This document shows positions 8,188 through 17,518 of a stretch of DNA of 57,601 nucleotides, piece by piece. Position 1 is the first letter of the stretch. Each line of letters opens with the position of its first letter. The stretch is from Levilactobacillus koreensis JCM 16448. Its GTDB lineage: Bacteria > Bacillota > Bacilli > Lactobacillales > Lactobacillaceae. The position numbers were made by a program, and so were the translations under genes. Under the pieces are notes generated by a model, which worked only from the letters and a program-made list of their open reading frames with translations, did no database searches and was not told the DNA's origin. The stretch covers positions 1-57,601 of the forward strand of contig NZ_AZDP01000043.1 of assembly GCF_001435525.1 (NCBI RefSeq), written 5' to 3'.

Positions 8188-8486
8188 GAGCCGGGGGCGG
8201 CCAGGGATGTAGCCAGCCGTGGAAATGAGAGTGGGACGAAAGGCGGTTAGTCAATGAGCATTAACGTCGATAGACGAATAATCCCGGTTTTGGATTGTTT
8301 GTCTATCGGGGTTAAGCGGAGTTGACTGCCTTTTGGCGCACGTTTTAGCAATATACGTTCGGAGCGCACAACGGGTCTGGGACTTTTAAGACGTGTGCTC
8401 TTCACGGCTTAAAAGCGAGCGAGAGGACCGTTTCTCAGTTCGAAGCGTCCTCGCAGCAGGTGAAATCCCTGGCAGCCGCAGTGCGG
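8188..8486 (+). repeat. Family 1 repeat, copy A, carrying a nested family 3 unit
   Basis: The left end GAGCCGGGGGCGGCCAGGGA and right end ATCCCTGGCAGCCGCAGTGC are family 1 termini. The usual first hairpin is replaced by a family 3 unit at 8229-8387. The second hairpin (TTTTAAGACGTG facing CACGGCTTAAAA) and part of the third remain. The 240 bp between the EamA terminator and this element show no gene. Confidence 0.75.
8229..8387 (+). repeat. Family 3 repeat nested in family 1
   Basis: It begins GAGTGGGAC and ends GGTCTGGGACTTTT. Its main hairpin is GATAGACGAATAATCC facing GGATTGTTTGTCTATC. It closely resembles the free copy at 2519-2689 and occupies the place of hairpin I in the surrounding family 1 copy. 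Confidence 0.7.
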
Positions 8487-8600
8487 AATGCTTATAACAC
8501 AGTGACAATCTAGTGAAAGAGCACACAAATTTCAAGGCCACACGCAAAAGCTATGGTATCATTGTTGGTGAGAATTGATGAGAGAAAGGGAGCATGGTCA

Positions 8601-9272
8601 ATGGCAACGCTGGTCATTTTACGGCACGGAGAGAGTGTCGCCAACCGGGACAATATTTTTACAGGGTGGAGTGATGTTCCCCTGACGGCAAAGGGGCGTG
8701 GACAGGCGGTCGCCGCTGGAAAGCTGGTCGCGGAGACGGGAATTCAGTTTGCAGCGCTCCACACGTCGATGCTACAACGGGCTATCGTGACGTCCGATAT
8801 TGTCTTGGAGGCCATCGATCAGTTGTACATTCCGGAGTACAAGTCTTGGCGGCTAAACGAACGGCATTACGGTGCATTGCGTGGGAAGAATAAAGCAGCC
8901 GTTCAAGCGGAAGTTGGCGAGCGTCAAGTCAAAATTTGGCGGCGGAGCTTTGAGACCGTGCCGCCCTTACTGGATCACGTGACACAGGACCGGCGCTATG
9001 ATCAATTCGGTCCGCACGTTGAACCCCGCGGGGAGAGTCTTGAAATGGCCTATCACCGCTTGATGCCCTATTGGGAAGACCAGGTGGCGCCGCGCTTGCT
9101 CAATGGTGATAATCAACTGATTGTTGCCCACGGCAGTACGTTGCGAGCACTGATCAAGTATCTTGACCAAGTGGCGGATGCTGACATCAGTCAGGTTGAA
9201 GTGGCCAACGGCGAGCCCATTCAGTACGACTTCGATGATCGGTTGAACGTGTTAAAGAAAACAGTTTTGTAA
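8601..9272 (+). CDS. gpmA: 2,3-bisphosphoglycerate-dependent phosphoglycerate mutase
   Basis: Interconverts 3- and 2-phosphoglycerate in glycolysis through a phosphohistidine. Visible motifs: LVILRHGES with the catalytic His, [41 protein letters not shown] and [16 protein letters not shown] with the second catalytic His. The 223-aa length fits the family. The start is set at the ATG at 8601, matching the conserved [11 protein letters not shown], rather than the in-frame ATG 48 nt upstream; AAAGGGAG precedes it. Lactobacilli often carry several gpm paralogues, so it may not be the main glycolytic one. Confidence 0.88.
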   Translation: MATLVILRHGESVANRDNIFTGWSDVPLTAKGRGQAVAAGKLVAETGIQFAALHTSMLQRAIVTSDIVLEAIDQLYIPEYKSWRLNERHYGALRGKNKAAVQAEVGERQVKIWRRSFETVPPLLDHVTQDRRYDQFGPHVEPRGESLEMAYHRLMPYWEDQVAPRLLNGDNQLIVAHGSTLRALIKYLDQVADADISQVEVANGEPIQYDFDDRLNVLKKTVL

Positions 9273-9377
9273 GGGCTGACCCGCAATCTTCCTGCTAAAT
9301 CATTCAGAATTTCACGCACCAGAGGTTAACAAAATAATAAGATATTTAAGTCGGTTAGGGCAATTGGGGATAAAAGA

Positions 9378-9405
9378 TTGTTTTTAACCGGCCTTTTTGT
9401 ATAAT
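9378..9405 (+). promoter_or_regulatory. Sigma-A promoter of the serine hydrolase gene
   Basis: TTGTTT (9378-9383), a 16-bp spacer and TATAAT (9400-9405). It overlaps the apparent upstream extension of the reading frame, which helps place the start at 9448. Confidence 0.7.
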
Positions 9406-9447
9406 CAGGTTAAAGCTAGTGGGAAACACTATGGGGGAGCGAGAAAA

Positions 9448-10677
9448 TTGAATACTAGAAATTTGGGGCATTGGGCCGTGCTTTTGGCCGTCATCTTGGG
9501 GATTGGCGGCGTGGTCTATGGCATGCATTCTATTGACGCTAAGGATGAACAAGAGGTCACCAAAGCCAATAAAGCCAACGCCAAGCAAACGAAACAGGAA
9601 ATTGCTTATGATGCGTTGAAGAGTCGCCAACAACGGACGCATCGGAAAACTAGTTTTGATAAGAAACAAGTGATGGTAGCACCACAATTTACGAAGAAGC
9701 TGACGCGGGAATTAAAGGCGAAGAAGTTTTCTGGGTCGGCGCTGGTCGTCAAGAACAATCACGTGGTCTATCAACGGTCATTTGGGAAGGCCAACGCTAA
9801 AAAGAAGCGTGCCAACAAGGTCACGTCGCAGTTCCTAATCAACTCGCTACAGAAATCACTGACCGGGATGCTGGTCATGCAGGCCGTTCAGGAAGGCAAG
9901 TTACAGCTGACGGATCGATTGAGTCAGTATTATCCTAGTATTCAACATAGCGGGCGAGTCACGTTACGGCAGATGTTGAACATGGAGGCCGGCCTGACCG
10001 GTGAGATGGCACCGACAACGACGTTAAATGAAGCCGGGGTTTATAAGTACGCTGAGCAAACGGCAAAGATCAATCCTAAACGAATTAATACATTTGACTA
10101 CCAACCCATTAGCTACGTCTTACTGGCGGGAATCTTACATCAGGTGACGCACGAGTCGTATTACAAGTTGTTTTATCAACGATTAGTGACACCGCTGAAC
10201 TTGAATCACACGAGTTTTGCTCAGCTACGGTCAAAGACCAAGGGCATGACGGTTGGCTATAGCGGCACGACACCAGGTGATTTTTCAACGCCGAAGTTAC
10301 CGTCGATGCGGGACATGGAAGCCCAAATTGCGACGGGAAACGTGACGATGAGCACGGGTGACATGTTCCGCGCCGAACGCGCCATCATTCAGGGCAAGTT
10401 GCTTACGTCCAAGGCGGGGGCCAACGTCTTACATGAGGCCGCCAACAAGAATGCCTACTACGCTGGCGGAATGTATCATCTCGACCGTATCGGCTATTAC
10501 GGTCACGGTGTCGGTGATTTCTACGAGGGCACCTTCGTCATGAGTCGCGATGGTAAGACTGGCGTCATCTTCCTGTCGAACAACTTCTACAAGAAGTCCA
10601 TGTGGCCGGATTGGTCGACGGAGGATTTAGCTATTTCGACGTTTAGACATGTGTTGGTAGCACCACAATTAAAATAA
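9448..10677 (+). CDS. Serine hydrolase, beta-lactamase/PBP-like (class C fold)
   Basis: A 409-aa membrane-anchored or exported hydrolase of the beta-lactamase superfamily, probably acting on peptidoglycan or D-amino peptides outside the cell. One transmembrane helix lies at about 8-26, followed by a Lys-rich linker. The catalytic SxxK is SLQK (Ser133-Lys136). The second motif, normally YxN, reads FDYQPISY and lacks the Asn. The third motif region is YGHGVGDFYEG (HxG). The TTG start at 9448 follows GGGGGAG, and a promoter occupies the region of the longer frame. The missing Asn leaves the catalytic mechanism uncertain. Confidence 0.8.
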   Translation: MNTRNLGHWAVLLAVILGIGGVVYGMHSIDAKDEQEVTKANKANAKQTKQEIAYDALKSRQQRTHRKTSFDKKQVMVAPQFTKKLTRELKAKKFSGSALVVKNNHVVYQRSFGKANAKKKRANKVTSQFLINSLQKSLTGMLVMQAVQEGKLQLTDRLSQYYPSIQHSGRVTLRQMLNMEAGLTGEMAPTTTLNEAGVYKYAEQTAKINPKRINTFDYQPISYVLLAGILHQVTHESYYKLFYQRLVTPLNLNHTSFAQLRSKTKGMTVGYSGTTPGDFSTPKLPSMRDMEAQIATGNVTMSTGDMFRAERAIIQGKLLTSKAGANVLHEAANKNAYYAGGMYHLDRIGYYGHGVGDFYEGTFVMSRDGKTGVIFLSNNFYKKSMWPDWSTEDLAISTFRHVLVAPQLK

Positions 10678-10683
10678 ACGATG

Positions 10684-10718
10684 AGCGGTTGGGGATGCGA
10701 TGTCTCTGATCGCTTTTT
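10684..10718 (+). terminator. Probable terminator after the serine hydrolase
   Basis: GCGAT faces ATCGC, extended outward by AGCG/CGCT pairing, followed by TTTTT. Confidence 0.5.
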
Positions 10719-10867
10719 GCGTTGTTAACGAATTATGCGACCGGGTGGGGAGAACGTTTCTAAGAAAAGTGACGGAACAGCACGAAAATTTCGTCAGTTT
10801 TCTGAAACCTATACAAAAAATGAGAAGATTGGGGTACAATGAGAGAATAGTTAGGAGAGTGACGTCA

Positions 10868-12202
10868 TTGAGTAAAGAAATCACGGCGGATCAAACCGCC
10901 CGTTATCAACAAGCATTAGCTACTGACCCCACCGCGAAGGTCTTAGAACGCGCCGTCAGTCATCAAGGAATCTTAGCAACCTCTGCCGATTACGCTTCTG
11001 AAACCGACATGACTCCCGTCTTCTCCATTGATTTGGACACCGGGAAAGTTGCGAACCAAAAGCAAAGTGGTCGTTGCTGGATGTTTGCCGCATTGAACAC
11101 GATGCGTCATCACTTAGCAGATCTCTTTAATTTAAGCGACTTTGAATTGTCTCAAAACTATACTAACTTCTGGGACAAATTTGAAAAAGCCAACTACTTC
11201 TACGAAAACGTGCTGGCCACCGCTGACCAACCAACGTCGAGCCGAAAGGTAGCCTTCTTAATGGCAACCCCTCAACAAGATGGTGGTCAATGGGACATGT
11301 TGTGCGCCATCATCCAGAAGTACGGGATCGTTCCTAAGTCCGTCATGCCGGAAACTTATAACAGCTCAAAGTCTAGCGAACTGAACAGTACGTTGAACTT
11401 GAAGTTACGTAAGGATGCTGTTACGTTACGGAAATTGGTTGCCGACAAGGCTAGTGACGCTGACATCGCTGCTGCCAAGGACAAGATGCTCGGTGAAGTT
11501 TACCGCTTACTGAGCTTCTCATTAGGCCAACCCGTCAGTGAATTTGACTTTGAATACCGCGACGATGACAAGAACTACCACATCGACAAGGGCTTAACGC
11601 CAAAGTCATTCTTCGACAAGTACGTCGACTGGGACTTGACCGACTACGTTTCCATCATCAACGCACCAACTGCTGACAAGCCATACAACCACACCTACAC
11701 GGTCGAAATGCTGGGTAACGTGGTCAACGGCCGTCAAGTGAAGCATTTGAACGTGACGATGAAAGATTTCAAGCAATTAGCCATCAAGCAATTACAAGCT
11801 GGCCAATCCGTTTGGTTCGGTTGTGATGTTGGTCAATCCTCAGAACGGCAAAAGGGGATCATGGACACCAAGTTCTACGACAAGGATGCCCTCTTCAACA
11901 TCGACTTCTCCACGACCAAGGCAGAACGCCTGGACTACGGGGAAAGCATGATGACCCACGCCATGGTTTTGACCGGTGTCGATTTAGTCGACGGTCAACC
12001 TACCAAGTGGAAAGTTGAAAACTCTTGGGGTGAAAAGGTCGGCACGAAGGGTTACTTCGTGATGAGCGACGCTTGGATGGACGAATACTGCTACCAAGTT
12101 GTTGTGAACAAGCAATTCTTGCCTGACAACTTAAAGCAGATCCAAGAAACCGAAGAACCAACTGTTTTGGCCCCTTGGGATCCAATGGGTGCCTTAGCTT
12201 AA
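10868..12202 (+). CDS. pepC: Aminopeptidase C (bleomycin hydrolase family, C1B)
   Basis: A cytoplasmic cysteine aminopeptidase that trims peptides from casein or other protein uptake. The papain-type catalytic residues are in QKQSGRCWMFA (Cys), MTHAMVLTG (His) and WKVENSWG (Asn). The C-terminal PMGALA tail reaches the active site in this family. The TTG start at 10868 with AGGAGAG upstream gives 444 aa, the usual PepC length; the longer frame from 10700 runs through the promoter (TACAAT at about 10835) and is rejected. Confidence 0.95.
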   Translation: MSKEITADQTARYQQALATDPTAKVLERAVSHQGILATSADYASETDMTPVFSIDLDTGKVANQKQSGRCWMFAALNTMRHHLADLFNLSDFELSQNYTNFWDKFEKANYFYENVLATADQPTSSRKVAFLMATPQQDGGQWDMLCAIIQKYGIVPKSVMPETYNSSKSSELNSTLNLKLRKDAVTLRKLVADKASDADIAAAKDKMLGEVYRLLSFSLGQPVSEFDFEYRDDDKNYHIDKGLTPKSFFDKYVDWDLTDYVSIINAPTADKPYNHTYTVEMLGNVVNGRQVKHLNVTMKDFKQLAIKQLQAGQSVWFGCDVGQSSERQKGIMDTKFYDKDALFNIDFSTTKAERLDYGESMMTHAMVLTGVDLVDGQPTKWKVENSWGEKVGTKGYFVMSDAWMDEYCYQVVVNKQFLPDNLKQIQETEEPTVLAPWDPMGALA

Positions 12203-12209
12203 TAACGAT

Positions 12210-12253
12210 AAAAAATCTTACTGGCTGCGAAAAAACGGTCGGTAAGATTTTTT
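12210..12253 (+). terminator. Terminator of pepC
   Basis: AAAAAATCTTAC and GTAAGATTTTTT form a strong hairpin directly after the pepC stop. Confidence 0.85.
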
Positions 12254-12297
12254 GGTTGTCAGGCATCCAGCTAATGGGTTAGTTAGATTGTGGATTG

Positions 12298-12349
12298 AAA
12301 AAAGCATGATCTCAATGACCCGATTGGGGTCGGTGAGATCATGCTTTTT
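12298..12349 (-). terminator. Terminator of rpiA
   Basis: AAAAGCATGATCTC faces GAGATCATGCTTTTT. It is U-rich on both strands, so it works between the convergent pepC and rpiA. Confidence 0.8.
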
Positions 12350-12376
12350 AGGTTAACTAACTTTTAAATTTCAGGA

Positions 12377-13063
12377 TTAATCGCGGGCGTTCAACACTTC
12401 AGGTCCGTTTTGACGACCAACGATAACTGTGTTAACGGTGTCCAAGAACAGACCATGTTCCACGACACCCACGACGCCATTCAATGTGTTGGCTAATTCG
12501 TGGGGATGGTCGATGCGACCTAGGTGCAGGTCGATAATGTAGTTTTTAGAGTCGGTCAAGACGTGCGTGCCGTCTTCCTTCATCCGGAAGGCTGGCTTGA
12601 AGCCCATCTTGTCCAATTTTTCTAAGACATGTGAGGAACCAAAAGGAATGACTTCCAGTGGTAAGGGGAACTTGCCCAAATGATGGACCAGCTTGCTTTC
12701 ATCAACGATCCAGAGGTTCTTCTTGGAGTTGATGGCTACAATCTTTTCCCAGAGGTGAGCGCCACCGCCACCCTTGATGCCTTGGAAATTGTCGTCGACT
12801 TCATCGGCACCGTCGATGGTTAAATCGAGGTGGTCAACTTCGTCCAATTGCTTAATGGTAATGCCCAAGTCGCGGGCTTGCTTGGCAGAACGGTCGGAAG
12901 TAGCGACCCCCACAATGCTGAGGCCTTCGTTTTTGACCCGTTCTCCGAGTGCGTCGATCATGTAACGAACAGTCGACCCAGTACCGATTCCTAAAATCAT
13001 CCCGTCTTCAACGTACTTGACGGCTTCTTGGCCAACGAGGGCCTTTAATGCGTTTTGATCCAT
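12377..13063 (-). CDS. rpiA: Ribose-5-phosphate isomerase A
   Basis: Interconverts ribose-5-phosphate and ribulose-5-phosphate in the pentose phosphate/phosphoketolase pathway. Family signatures: [19 protein letters not shown] near the N-terminus, [49 protein letters not shown], and [16 protein letters not shown] near the end. The length of 228 aa is normal. The ATG at 13063 is preferred to the in-frame GTG at 13069 because GAGGAG is correctly spaced from it. It follows the small GNAT gene by 5 bp, so the two form an operon. Confidence 0.95.
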   Translation of the reverse strand: MDQNALKALVGQEAVKYVEDGMILGIGTGSTVRYMIDALGERVKNEGLSIVGVATSDRSAKQARDLGITIKQLDEVDHLDLTIDGADEVDDNFQGIKGGGGAHLWEKIVAINSKKNLWIVDESKLVHHLGKFPLPLEVIPFGSSHVLEKLDKMGFKPAFRMKEDGTHVLTDSKNYIIDLHLGRIDHPHELANTLNGVVGVVEHGLFLDTVNTVIVGRQNGPEVLNARD

Positions 13064-13068
13064 TATCA

Positions 13069-13410
13069 CTACTCCTCTTCTGAATGGTTGATGTGTAAGG
13101 CAACTGGTTGAACGGCCGCCGCACCGCTAACTGGCAGTTGATGCGCAGCTAAGAGATCTGGGGCCGGGTGTTGCATGAAGTATCGTTTGGCGTACGGATC
13201 GAGCACCTTAACGGTAACGTTTGCGGCAGTAGCCAGTTCCGTAAAACGTTTTATCAAGTCTGCGGCACGTTCGGCTGCGGGCTGAGATGGGCGCACAAAA
13301 ATCTGCTCAAGAACCCAGCTGGTTGCGCTTAAACGCAAGTAATGCAGGCTTGCCAGCAACTGCTCATCTTGAGTAATGGTCAGTTGGCCCGGTTGTTCCG
13401 TGATCGTCAT
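13069..13410 (-). CDS. Small GNAT acetyltransferase-like protein (YjdJ type)
   Basis: A 113-aa protein matching the small COG2388-type acetyltransferase pattern: an N-terminal beta sheet ([19 protein letters not shown]), a middle helix with [19 protein letters not shown], and the family-typical tail [20 protein letters not shown]. The acetyl-CoA loop is weakly conserved. The substrate is unknown. The ATG follows AAAGGAGT. It is the first gene of the pair with rpiA. Confidence 0.7.
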   Translation of the reverse strand: MTITEQPGQLTITQDEQLLASLHYLRLSATSWVLEQIFVRPSQPAAERAADLIKRFTELATAANVTVKVLDPYAKRYFMQHPAPDLLAAHQLPVSGAAAVQPVALHINHSEEE

Positions 13411-13542
13411 GGCGGTTACTCCTTTCGTGACCAGTTACACCTTAGATTCTGGTCTATCGCACGCCGCTTGTCAACTCCTTTTCTCGAAAGCCGATGTTCT
13501 TAGCCAGACTACTTTTGTAAAGGACAGTTTGGTGGTTTCATC

Positions 13543-13706
13543 GCCTTACCGGCCGGCAGATATGAGCCGGAACGGTGCGGACACAACTTGAAGTCTCGAA
13601 AATCACGAGTCTTCAAGCTTGGTCTTTTGCTAAGCCAACGGAAAATTCACCGTTGACTAAGCAAAACGACGCGCCTGGGCTCATATCTGCCGACCTCTCG
13701 GCTTAC
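13543..13706 (-). repeat. Family 2 structured repeat, copy 1
   Basis: The termini GGCCGGCAGATATGAGCC and GGGCTCATATCTGCCGAC form an outer stem. Internal hairpins: CTTGAAGTCTCG facing CGAGTCTTCAAG, and TTTTGCTAAGCCAACGG facing CCGTTGACTAAGCAAAA. It is the reverse orientation of the copies at 19424 and 34894. Confidence 0.8.
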
Positions 13707-13803
13707 ATGGCAATATAAGCTGAGAATCAAAGTGGCATTGGTGATTAATCAGATTGTGCAAGATGGTTATGATTTCTGTCGTTATAATTGAAAAGTACGA
13801 TCT

Positions 13804-13975
13804 GCGCCGGAGGAGGACAGGGATGGAGCCGGCCGTGAAGATTGTGTTGCTGCTAGCTTACACAATGGGCGACTTTGAAGGCACGCGTTTTGCGTGGCTG
13901 CAAATCGGGCGAGAAACCCGTTCTTTGGCTGAAGCGTCCCCACAGCAGGTGGAATTTCTGTTAGCCGCAGTGCGG
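13804..13975 (+). repeat. Family 1 structured repeat, copy B
   Basis: It begins GCCGGAGGAGGACAGGGATG and ends TTAGCCGCAGTGCGG. The second hairpin is CACG-TTTTG-CGTG within a longer arm. It lies 97 bp from family 2 copy 1, in the same relative arrangement as at 19 kb and 34.6 kb. A TATAATTG sits 16 bp upstream of it. Confidence 0.75.
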
Positions 13976-14112
13976 TAATTTTACATCAGTTTAGTTAAAT
14001 TCAAAGAAACTTCGGTAGGGGAACACGCTTTTGCTGGTAATCTGGTCGTATCTTGCTTATCCTAGTAACAGAGTAAGTTGCTACATAAGAATTGATGAGG
14101 GAGTGTTTAATT

Positions 14113-14652
14113 ATGCAACGGGGATTTGAAATCGTTAGTAAATATGCGGATAAGGGAATCAAATTGCCTTATCGGACCACCCAACAGGCTGCCGGGTATG
14201 ACTTCGAGTGTGCCGAGGACTTCACGTTACCGTCTATTTGGCGGCATGATCTTTTGCACGCGTTCAAGCCATTACGGCACAGAGAACAGTTAACGACGGC
14301 CGAATTGACTGCCGGCAACCATGATTTGACGCCCTGGTTGGTGCCCACGGGGATCAAGGCTTACATGCGGCCGGGCGAGGTCCTGATGTTGGCCAACCGG
14401 TCGAGTAATCCGCTGAAGCATCATTTAATTTTGCCAAATGGGGTCGGAATTATTGACGCCGATTACTATAATAATGAAAAAAACGAAGGTGAGATCTTCG
14501 TTCAACTCGTGAATGTTGGCCTGCAAGACGTGGTGATCAAAAAGGGTCAGCGAATTGCCCAAGGGTTGTTCATGCCTTACCTGCTAGCCGATGGCGAACA
14601 GATTCCAGAACAGCGACGGACCGGTGGGTTTGGCTCATCCGACAGAAACTAA
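14113..14652 (+). CDS. dut: dUTP diphosphatase (long dUTPase form)
   Basis: Hydrolyses dUTP to dUMP, keeping uracil out of DNA and supplying thymidylate synthesis. Trimeric dUTPase motifs: AAGYDFECAEDFTL (motif 1), LANRSSNPLKH (motif 2), GVGIIDADYYNNEKNEGEI (motif 3), KKGQRIAQGLFMPY (motif 4) and RRTGGFGSS (motif 5). A segment of about 35 residues inserted between motifs 1 and 2 makes it 179 aa against about 145 in the compact form. Similar long forms occur in lactic acid bacteria and their phages. The ATG at 14113 follows GAGGGAG. Confidence 0.9.
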   Translation: MQRGFEIVSKYADKGIKLPYRTTQQAAGYDFECAEDFTLPSIWRHDLLHAFKPLRHREQLTTAELTAGNHDLTPWLVPTGIKAYMRPGEVLMLANRSSNPLKHHLILPNGVGIIDADYYNNEKNEGEIFVQLVNVGLQDVVIKKGQRIAQGLFMPYLLADGEQIPEQRRTGGFGSSDRN

Positions 14653-14744
14653 ATTTTTTGGAATATCCCAACAGACTAGTGGGGGAAACCACCCGTGGTA
14701 TGCTAGAATAAAGGTACTGAAATTAAGAGATAAGGGGAATGCAC

Positions 14745-16121
14745 GTGGCTAAGCAGAAAACGAACTTTGTTTGTCAAAATTGTGATTATAGTTCGCCACG
14801 TTACTTGGGCCGTTGCCCGAACTGTGGCGAATGGAATACGATGGTCGAAGAGGTCGTCGTTCCGGAGTCGGCCAAGCCGCAATCAACGCGAGTCACCCCT
14901 GCTGGTGAACACTCTAAGCCACAGCTGATGAGTGAGATCAAGCATTCGACCGAATCGCGCGTGAAGACGCAGATGGAAGAGCTCAACCGGGTCTTGGGTG
15001 GGGGAATCGTTCCTGGCTCACTGATCCTGATTGGTGGGGATCCCGGTATCGGGAAATCCACATTGCTTCTCCAAGTTTCCGGCCAACTCAGCCAGACTGG
15101 GGGTAAGGTCCTGTACGTTTCTGGTGAGGAAAGTGCCTCGCAGATCAAGATGCGCGCGGACCGGCTAGTGGTTAACAGTGATCATCTTTACCTCTATCCA
15201 GAGACCGACATGGCCAGCATTCGGGCAAATATCGAAGAGATGCAGCCAGACTATGTGGTGATCGACTCCGTACAAACCATGCAGGCGCCCGGCATTGAAT
15301 CCGCCATTGGGTCCGTTTCTCAGATTCGGGCAGTCACCGGCGAACTGATGCAGATTGCGAAGACCAACGGCATCACGATCTTTGTTGTGGGTCATGTGAC
15401 CAAGGGGGGCGCCATCGCTGGGCCTAAGATCCTGGAGCACATGGTGGATACGGTCTTGTACTTCGAGGGTGACATGCACTACAGCTACCGCATCTTGCGG
15501 GCAGTGAAGAACCGGTTTGGCTCGACTAATGAACTAGGAATCTTTGAGATGCGAGACGGCGGCCTTTATGAGGTGGCCAACCCATCTGAAATGTTCCTGG
15601 AAGAACGGCTCAAGGACGCCACCGGGTCATCCATTGTGGTCTCCATGGAAGGGACGCGGCCCATTCTGGTTGAAGTTCAGGCGTTGATTACGCCATCGGT
15701 CTTTGGTAACGCGCAGCGGACTTCAAGTGGGTTGGATCGCAACCGGGTCTCACTGCTGATGGCCGTACTGGAAAAGCGGGCCAACCTGATGCTTCAGAAT
15801 CAGGATGCCTTTTTAAAGGCGGCTGGTGGGGTCAAACTCGACGAACCGGCCATTGATTTGGCCATCGCCATGAGTATTGCTTCTAGTTACCGTGACACGG
15901 CGACTGCCGCCACGGATGGTTTCGTGGGTGAAGTCGGTTTGACCGGTGAAATTCGTCGGGTCAACCGAATCGAACAACGGGTCGGCGAAGCCAAGAAGCT
16001 CGGATTTAAACGGATTTTTGTTCCTAAGAATAATCTGCAGGGGTGGACCCCACCGAAGGGCATTGAAGTCATCGGCGTTTCCACGTTACGGCAGACGTTA
16101 AAATTGGCGCTGGGCGTTTAA
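14745..16121 (+). CDS. radA: DNA repair protein RadA
   Basis: A RecA-like helicase that promotes branch migration in recombinational repair. Domains in order: an N-terminal C4 zinc finger (CQNC and CPNC), an ATPase with Walker [11 protein letters not shown], the RadA-specific KNRFGSTNE, and a C-terminal Lon-protease-like domain without a catalytic Ser-Lys pair. The GTG at 14745 is preferred because AAGGGG is 7 nt away; the upstream ATG at 14739 is almost on top of the ribosome binding site. It is 86 bp after dut and may be co-transcribed with it. Confidence 0.95.
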   Translation: MAKQKTNFVCQNCDYSSPRYLGRCPNCGEWNTMVEEVVVPESAKPQSTRVTPAGEHSKPQLMSEIKHSTESRVKTQMEELNRVLGGGIVPGSLILIGGDPGIGKSTLLLQVSGQLSQTGGKVLYVSGEESASQIKMRADRLVVNSDHLYLYPETDMASIRANIEEMQPDYVVIDSVQTMQAPGIESAIGSVSQIRAVTGELMQIAKTNGITIFVVGHVTKGGAIAGPKILEHMVDTVLYFEGDMHYSYRILRAVKNRFGSTNELGIFEMRDGGLYEVANPSEMFLEERLKDATGSSIVVSMEGTRPILVEVQALITPSVFGNAQRTSSGLDRNRVSLLMAVLEKRANLMLQNQDAFLKAAGGVKLDEPAIDLAIAMSIASSYRDTATAATDGFVGEVGLTGEIRRVNRIEQRVGEAKKLGFKRIFVPKNNLQGWTPPKGIEVIGVSTLRQTLKLALGV

Positions 16122-16149
16122 CTCGAGCGCTTTGAAGGGAGGTGAATTT

Positions 16150-17340
16150 ATGCGTAAACGGACAGTTATTTTAGTCATATTTGCCATTTTAGGTGGGATC
16201 ATGGGTGCTGTGTATCTGTCACGGCTGTGGCTTGTGATGGGAATCGCCAATCACCTCGTCAACAACCTAATTGTAAATGTCTTGCTTGGTGCTATTATTT
16301 TCCTTATTTTGGGTGTGCTCTTTGCGGGAGTCTTGATGCGATTGATCAATCAGATTGAGGCTTACCTGAACAAGCAAAACCCAATGACTTTGATTTTTGG
16401 CAGTTTACTAACGATTGTCGGCTTGGCGTTAGCCCTTTTGATTTCGCAATTTCTTTTTCGGGTGCCATCGTTCTTCATCAGCAACGTGATTCCACTAATC
16501 CTGATGATCTTGTTTGGTTACTTTGGGTTCCGCAGCGGAACGCGGCTTAGCAAGATTCGGGCCGAGGAGTGGCGGAAGCTTTTCCAACCCCGGGCGAAAA
16601 AGACCGAAGAAGAGGCTGACAAGAAGGTCTTGGATAAGCAAACGGAACCGAATTTTCATCACTATAAGATTTTGGATACCAACATTTTAATTGATGGTCG
16701 GATCTATGACCTGGCGAAGACCGGGTTCCTGGAAGGTACATTGTTAGTTCCTAACTTTGTGCTGTACGAACTGCAGTACATTGCGGATTCCAGTGACTCC
16801 ATCAAGCGGGTGCGGGGCCGGCGGGGCTTGGATATTTTAAACAAACTCCAAAATGAACACATCATGCCGATTGAAATGTATGAAGGGGACTTCGAGGATA
16901 TCCCCGAGGTCGATAGCAAGTTGATTGCTCTCGCCAAGCAAAACGGTGGGGTCATCGTGACCAACGACTATAACCTGAATAAGGTGATTCAGTTCCAAAA
17001 TGTTCAGGTGTTGAACATTAATTCGTTGGCCAACGCCTTGAAGCCGCGAGTCATTCCGGGTGAGAACCTCCACGTCATGGTGGTTAAGAACGGGACTGAA
17101 CGGCAACAAGGGGTCGCTTACTTGGATGATGGAACGATGGTCGTCGTTGAAGACGGTCGCTACTTCATCAATAAGCAGCTCGACGTTGTGGTGACCAGCG
17201 CAATTCAAACGGATGCTGGGCGGATGATTTTCGCTAAGCCTTTGCACTCCAGCAAGAACATTGAAGAACAAGCCAATGCCGGGAAATCCGGTGCCGGCAA
17301 AACAAGCAACGGCTCCAAGAACATGAAACGTTCTCGATAA
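16150..17340 (+). CDS. Membrane PIN/TRAM domain protein (YacL family)
   Basis: A 396-aa protein with four N-terminal transmembrane helices (about 1-125), a cytoplasmic PIN nuclease-like domain beginning ILDTNILIDGRIYDLA and including VTNDYNLNKV, and a C-terminal TRAM domain (VPGENLHVMVVKNG). The acidic PIN residues are present, so RNase activity is plausible though the cellular role is unclear. The ATG at 16150 follows GGGAGGTG. It sits in the common radA-yacL-gltX order of Firmicutes. Confidence 0.9.
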   Translation: MRKRTVILVIFAILGGIMGAVYLSRLWLVMGIANHLVNNLIVNVLLGAIIFLILGVLFAGVLMRLINQIEAYLNKQNPMTLIFGSLLTIVGLALALLISQFLFRVPSFFISNVIPLILMILFGYFGFRSGTRLSKIRAEEWRKLFQPRAKKTEEEADKKVLDKQTEPNFHHYKILDTNILIDGRIYDLAKTGFLEGTLLVPNFVLYELQYIADSSDSIKRVRGRRGLDILNKLQNEHIMPIEMYEGDFEDIPEVDSKLIALAKQNGGVIVTNDYNLNKVIQFQNVQVLNINSLANALKPRVIPGENLHVMVVKNGTERQQGVAYLDDGTMVVVEDGRYFINKQLDVVVTSAIQTDAGRMIFAKPLHSSKNIEEQANAGKSGAGKTSNGSKNMKRSR

Positions 17341-17345
17341 GAGCC

Positions 17346-17395
17346 AAAAATTGGTACCGTAGCGGTGAGTTGCGGCGCCAATTTCCGTTTTCTGG
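17346..17395 (+). terminator. Weak terminator after the PIN/TRAM gene
   Basis: AAATTGG faces CCAATTT with an interior CCG/CGG pairing, followed by CCGTTTTC. The T-run is poor. Confidence 0.35.
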
Positions 17396-17518
17396 GAAGG
17401 ATTGAGGCCCACACCTTTATTTTTCCGCGATGGCATTGTACACTTAAGGCACTGTGTCATGAAAATGTGGCAGTGTTTAAATAAAACGTGAAATAAATTA
17501 GAAAGAGGCGCAAACGTT

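Larger units (their letters stand above)
13411..14112. other. Intergenic region with a family 2 + family 1 composite repeat
   Basis: About 700 bp between the divergent GNAT and dut genes. Most of it is the composite repeat at 13543-13975. The remaining flanks hold the two promoter regions without a clear consensus. The open frames at 13376-13591 and 13754-13978 lie in repeat DNA and are not credible genes. Confidence 0.6.

Noticed and set aside
8188-8486. Insertion-sequence remnant
   Set aside because: No transposase fragment, and stem covariation between copies is not expected of decaying insertion sequences.
13754-13978. Open frame of 74 codons ending in repeat DNA
   Set aside because: It lies within family 1 copy B, has no ribosome binding site, and similar frames arise in other copies because they share sequence.
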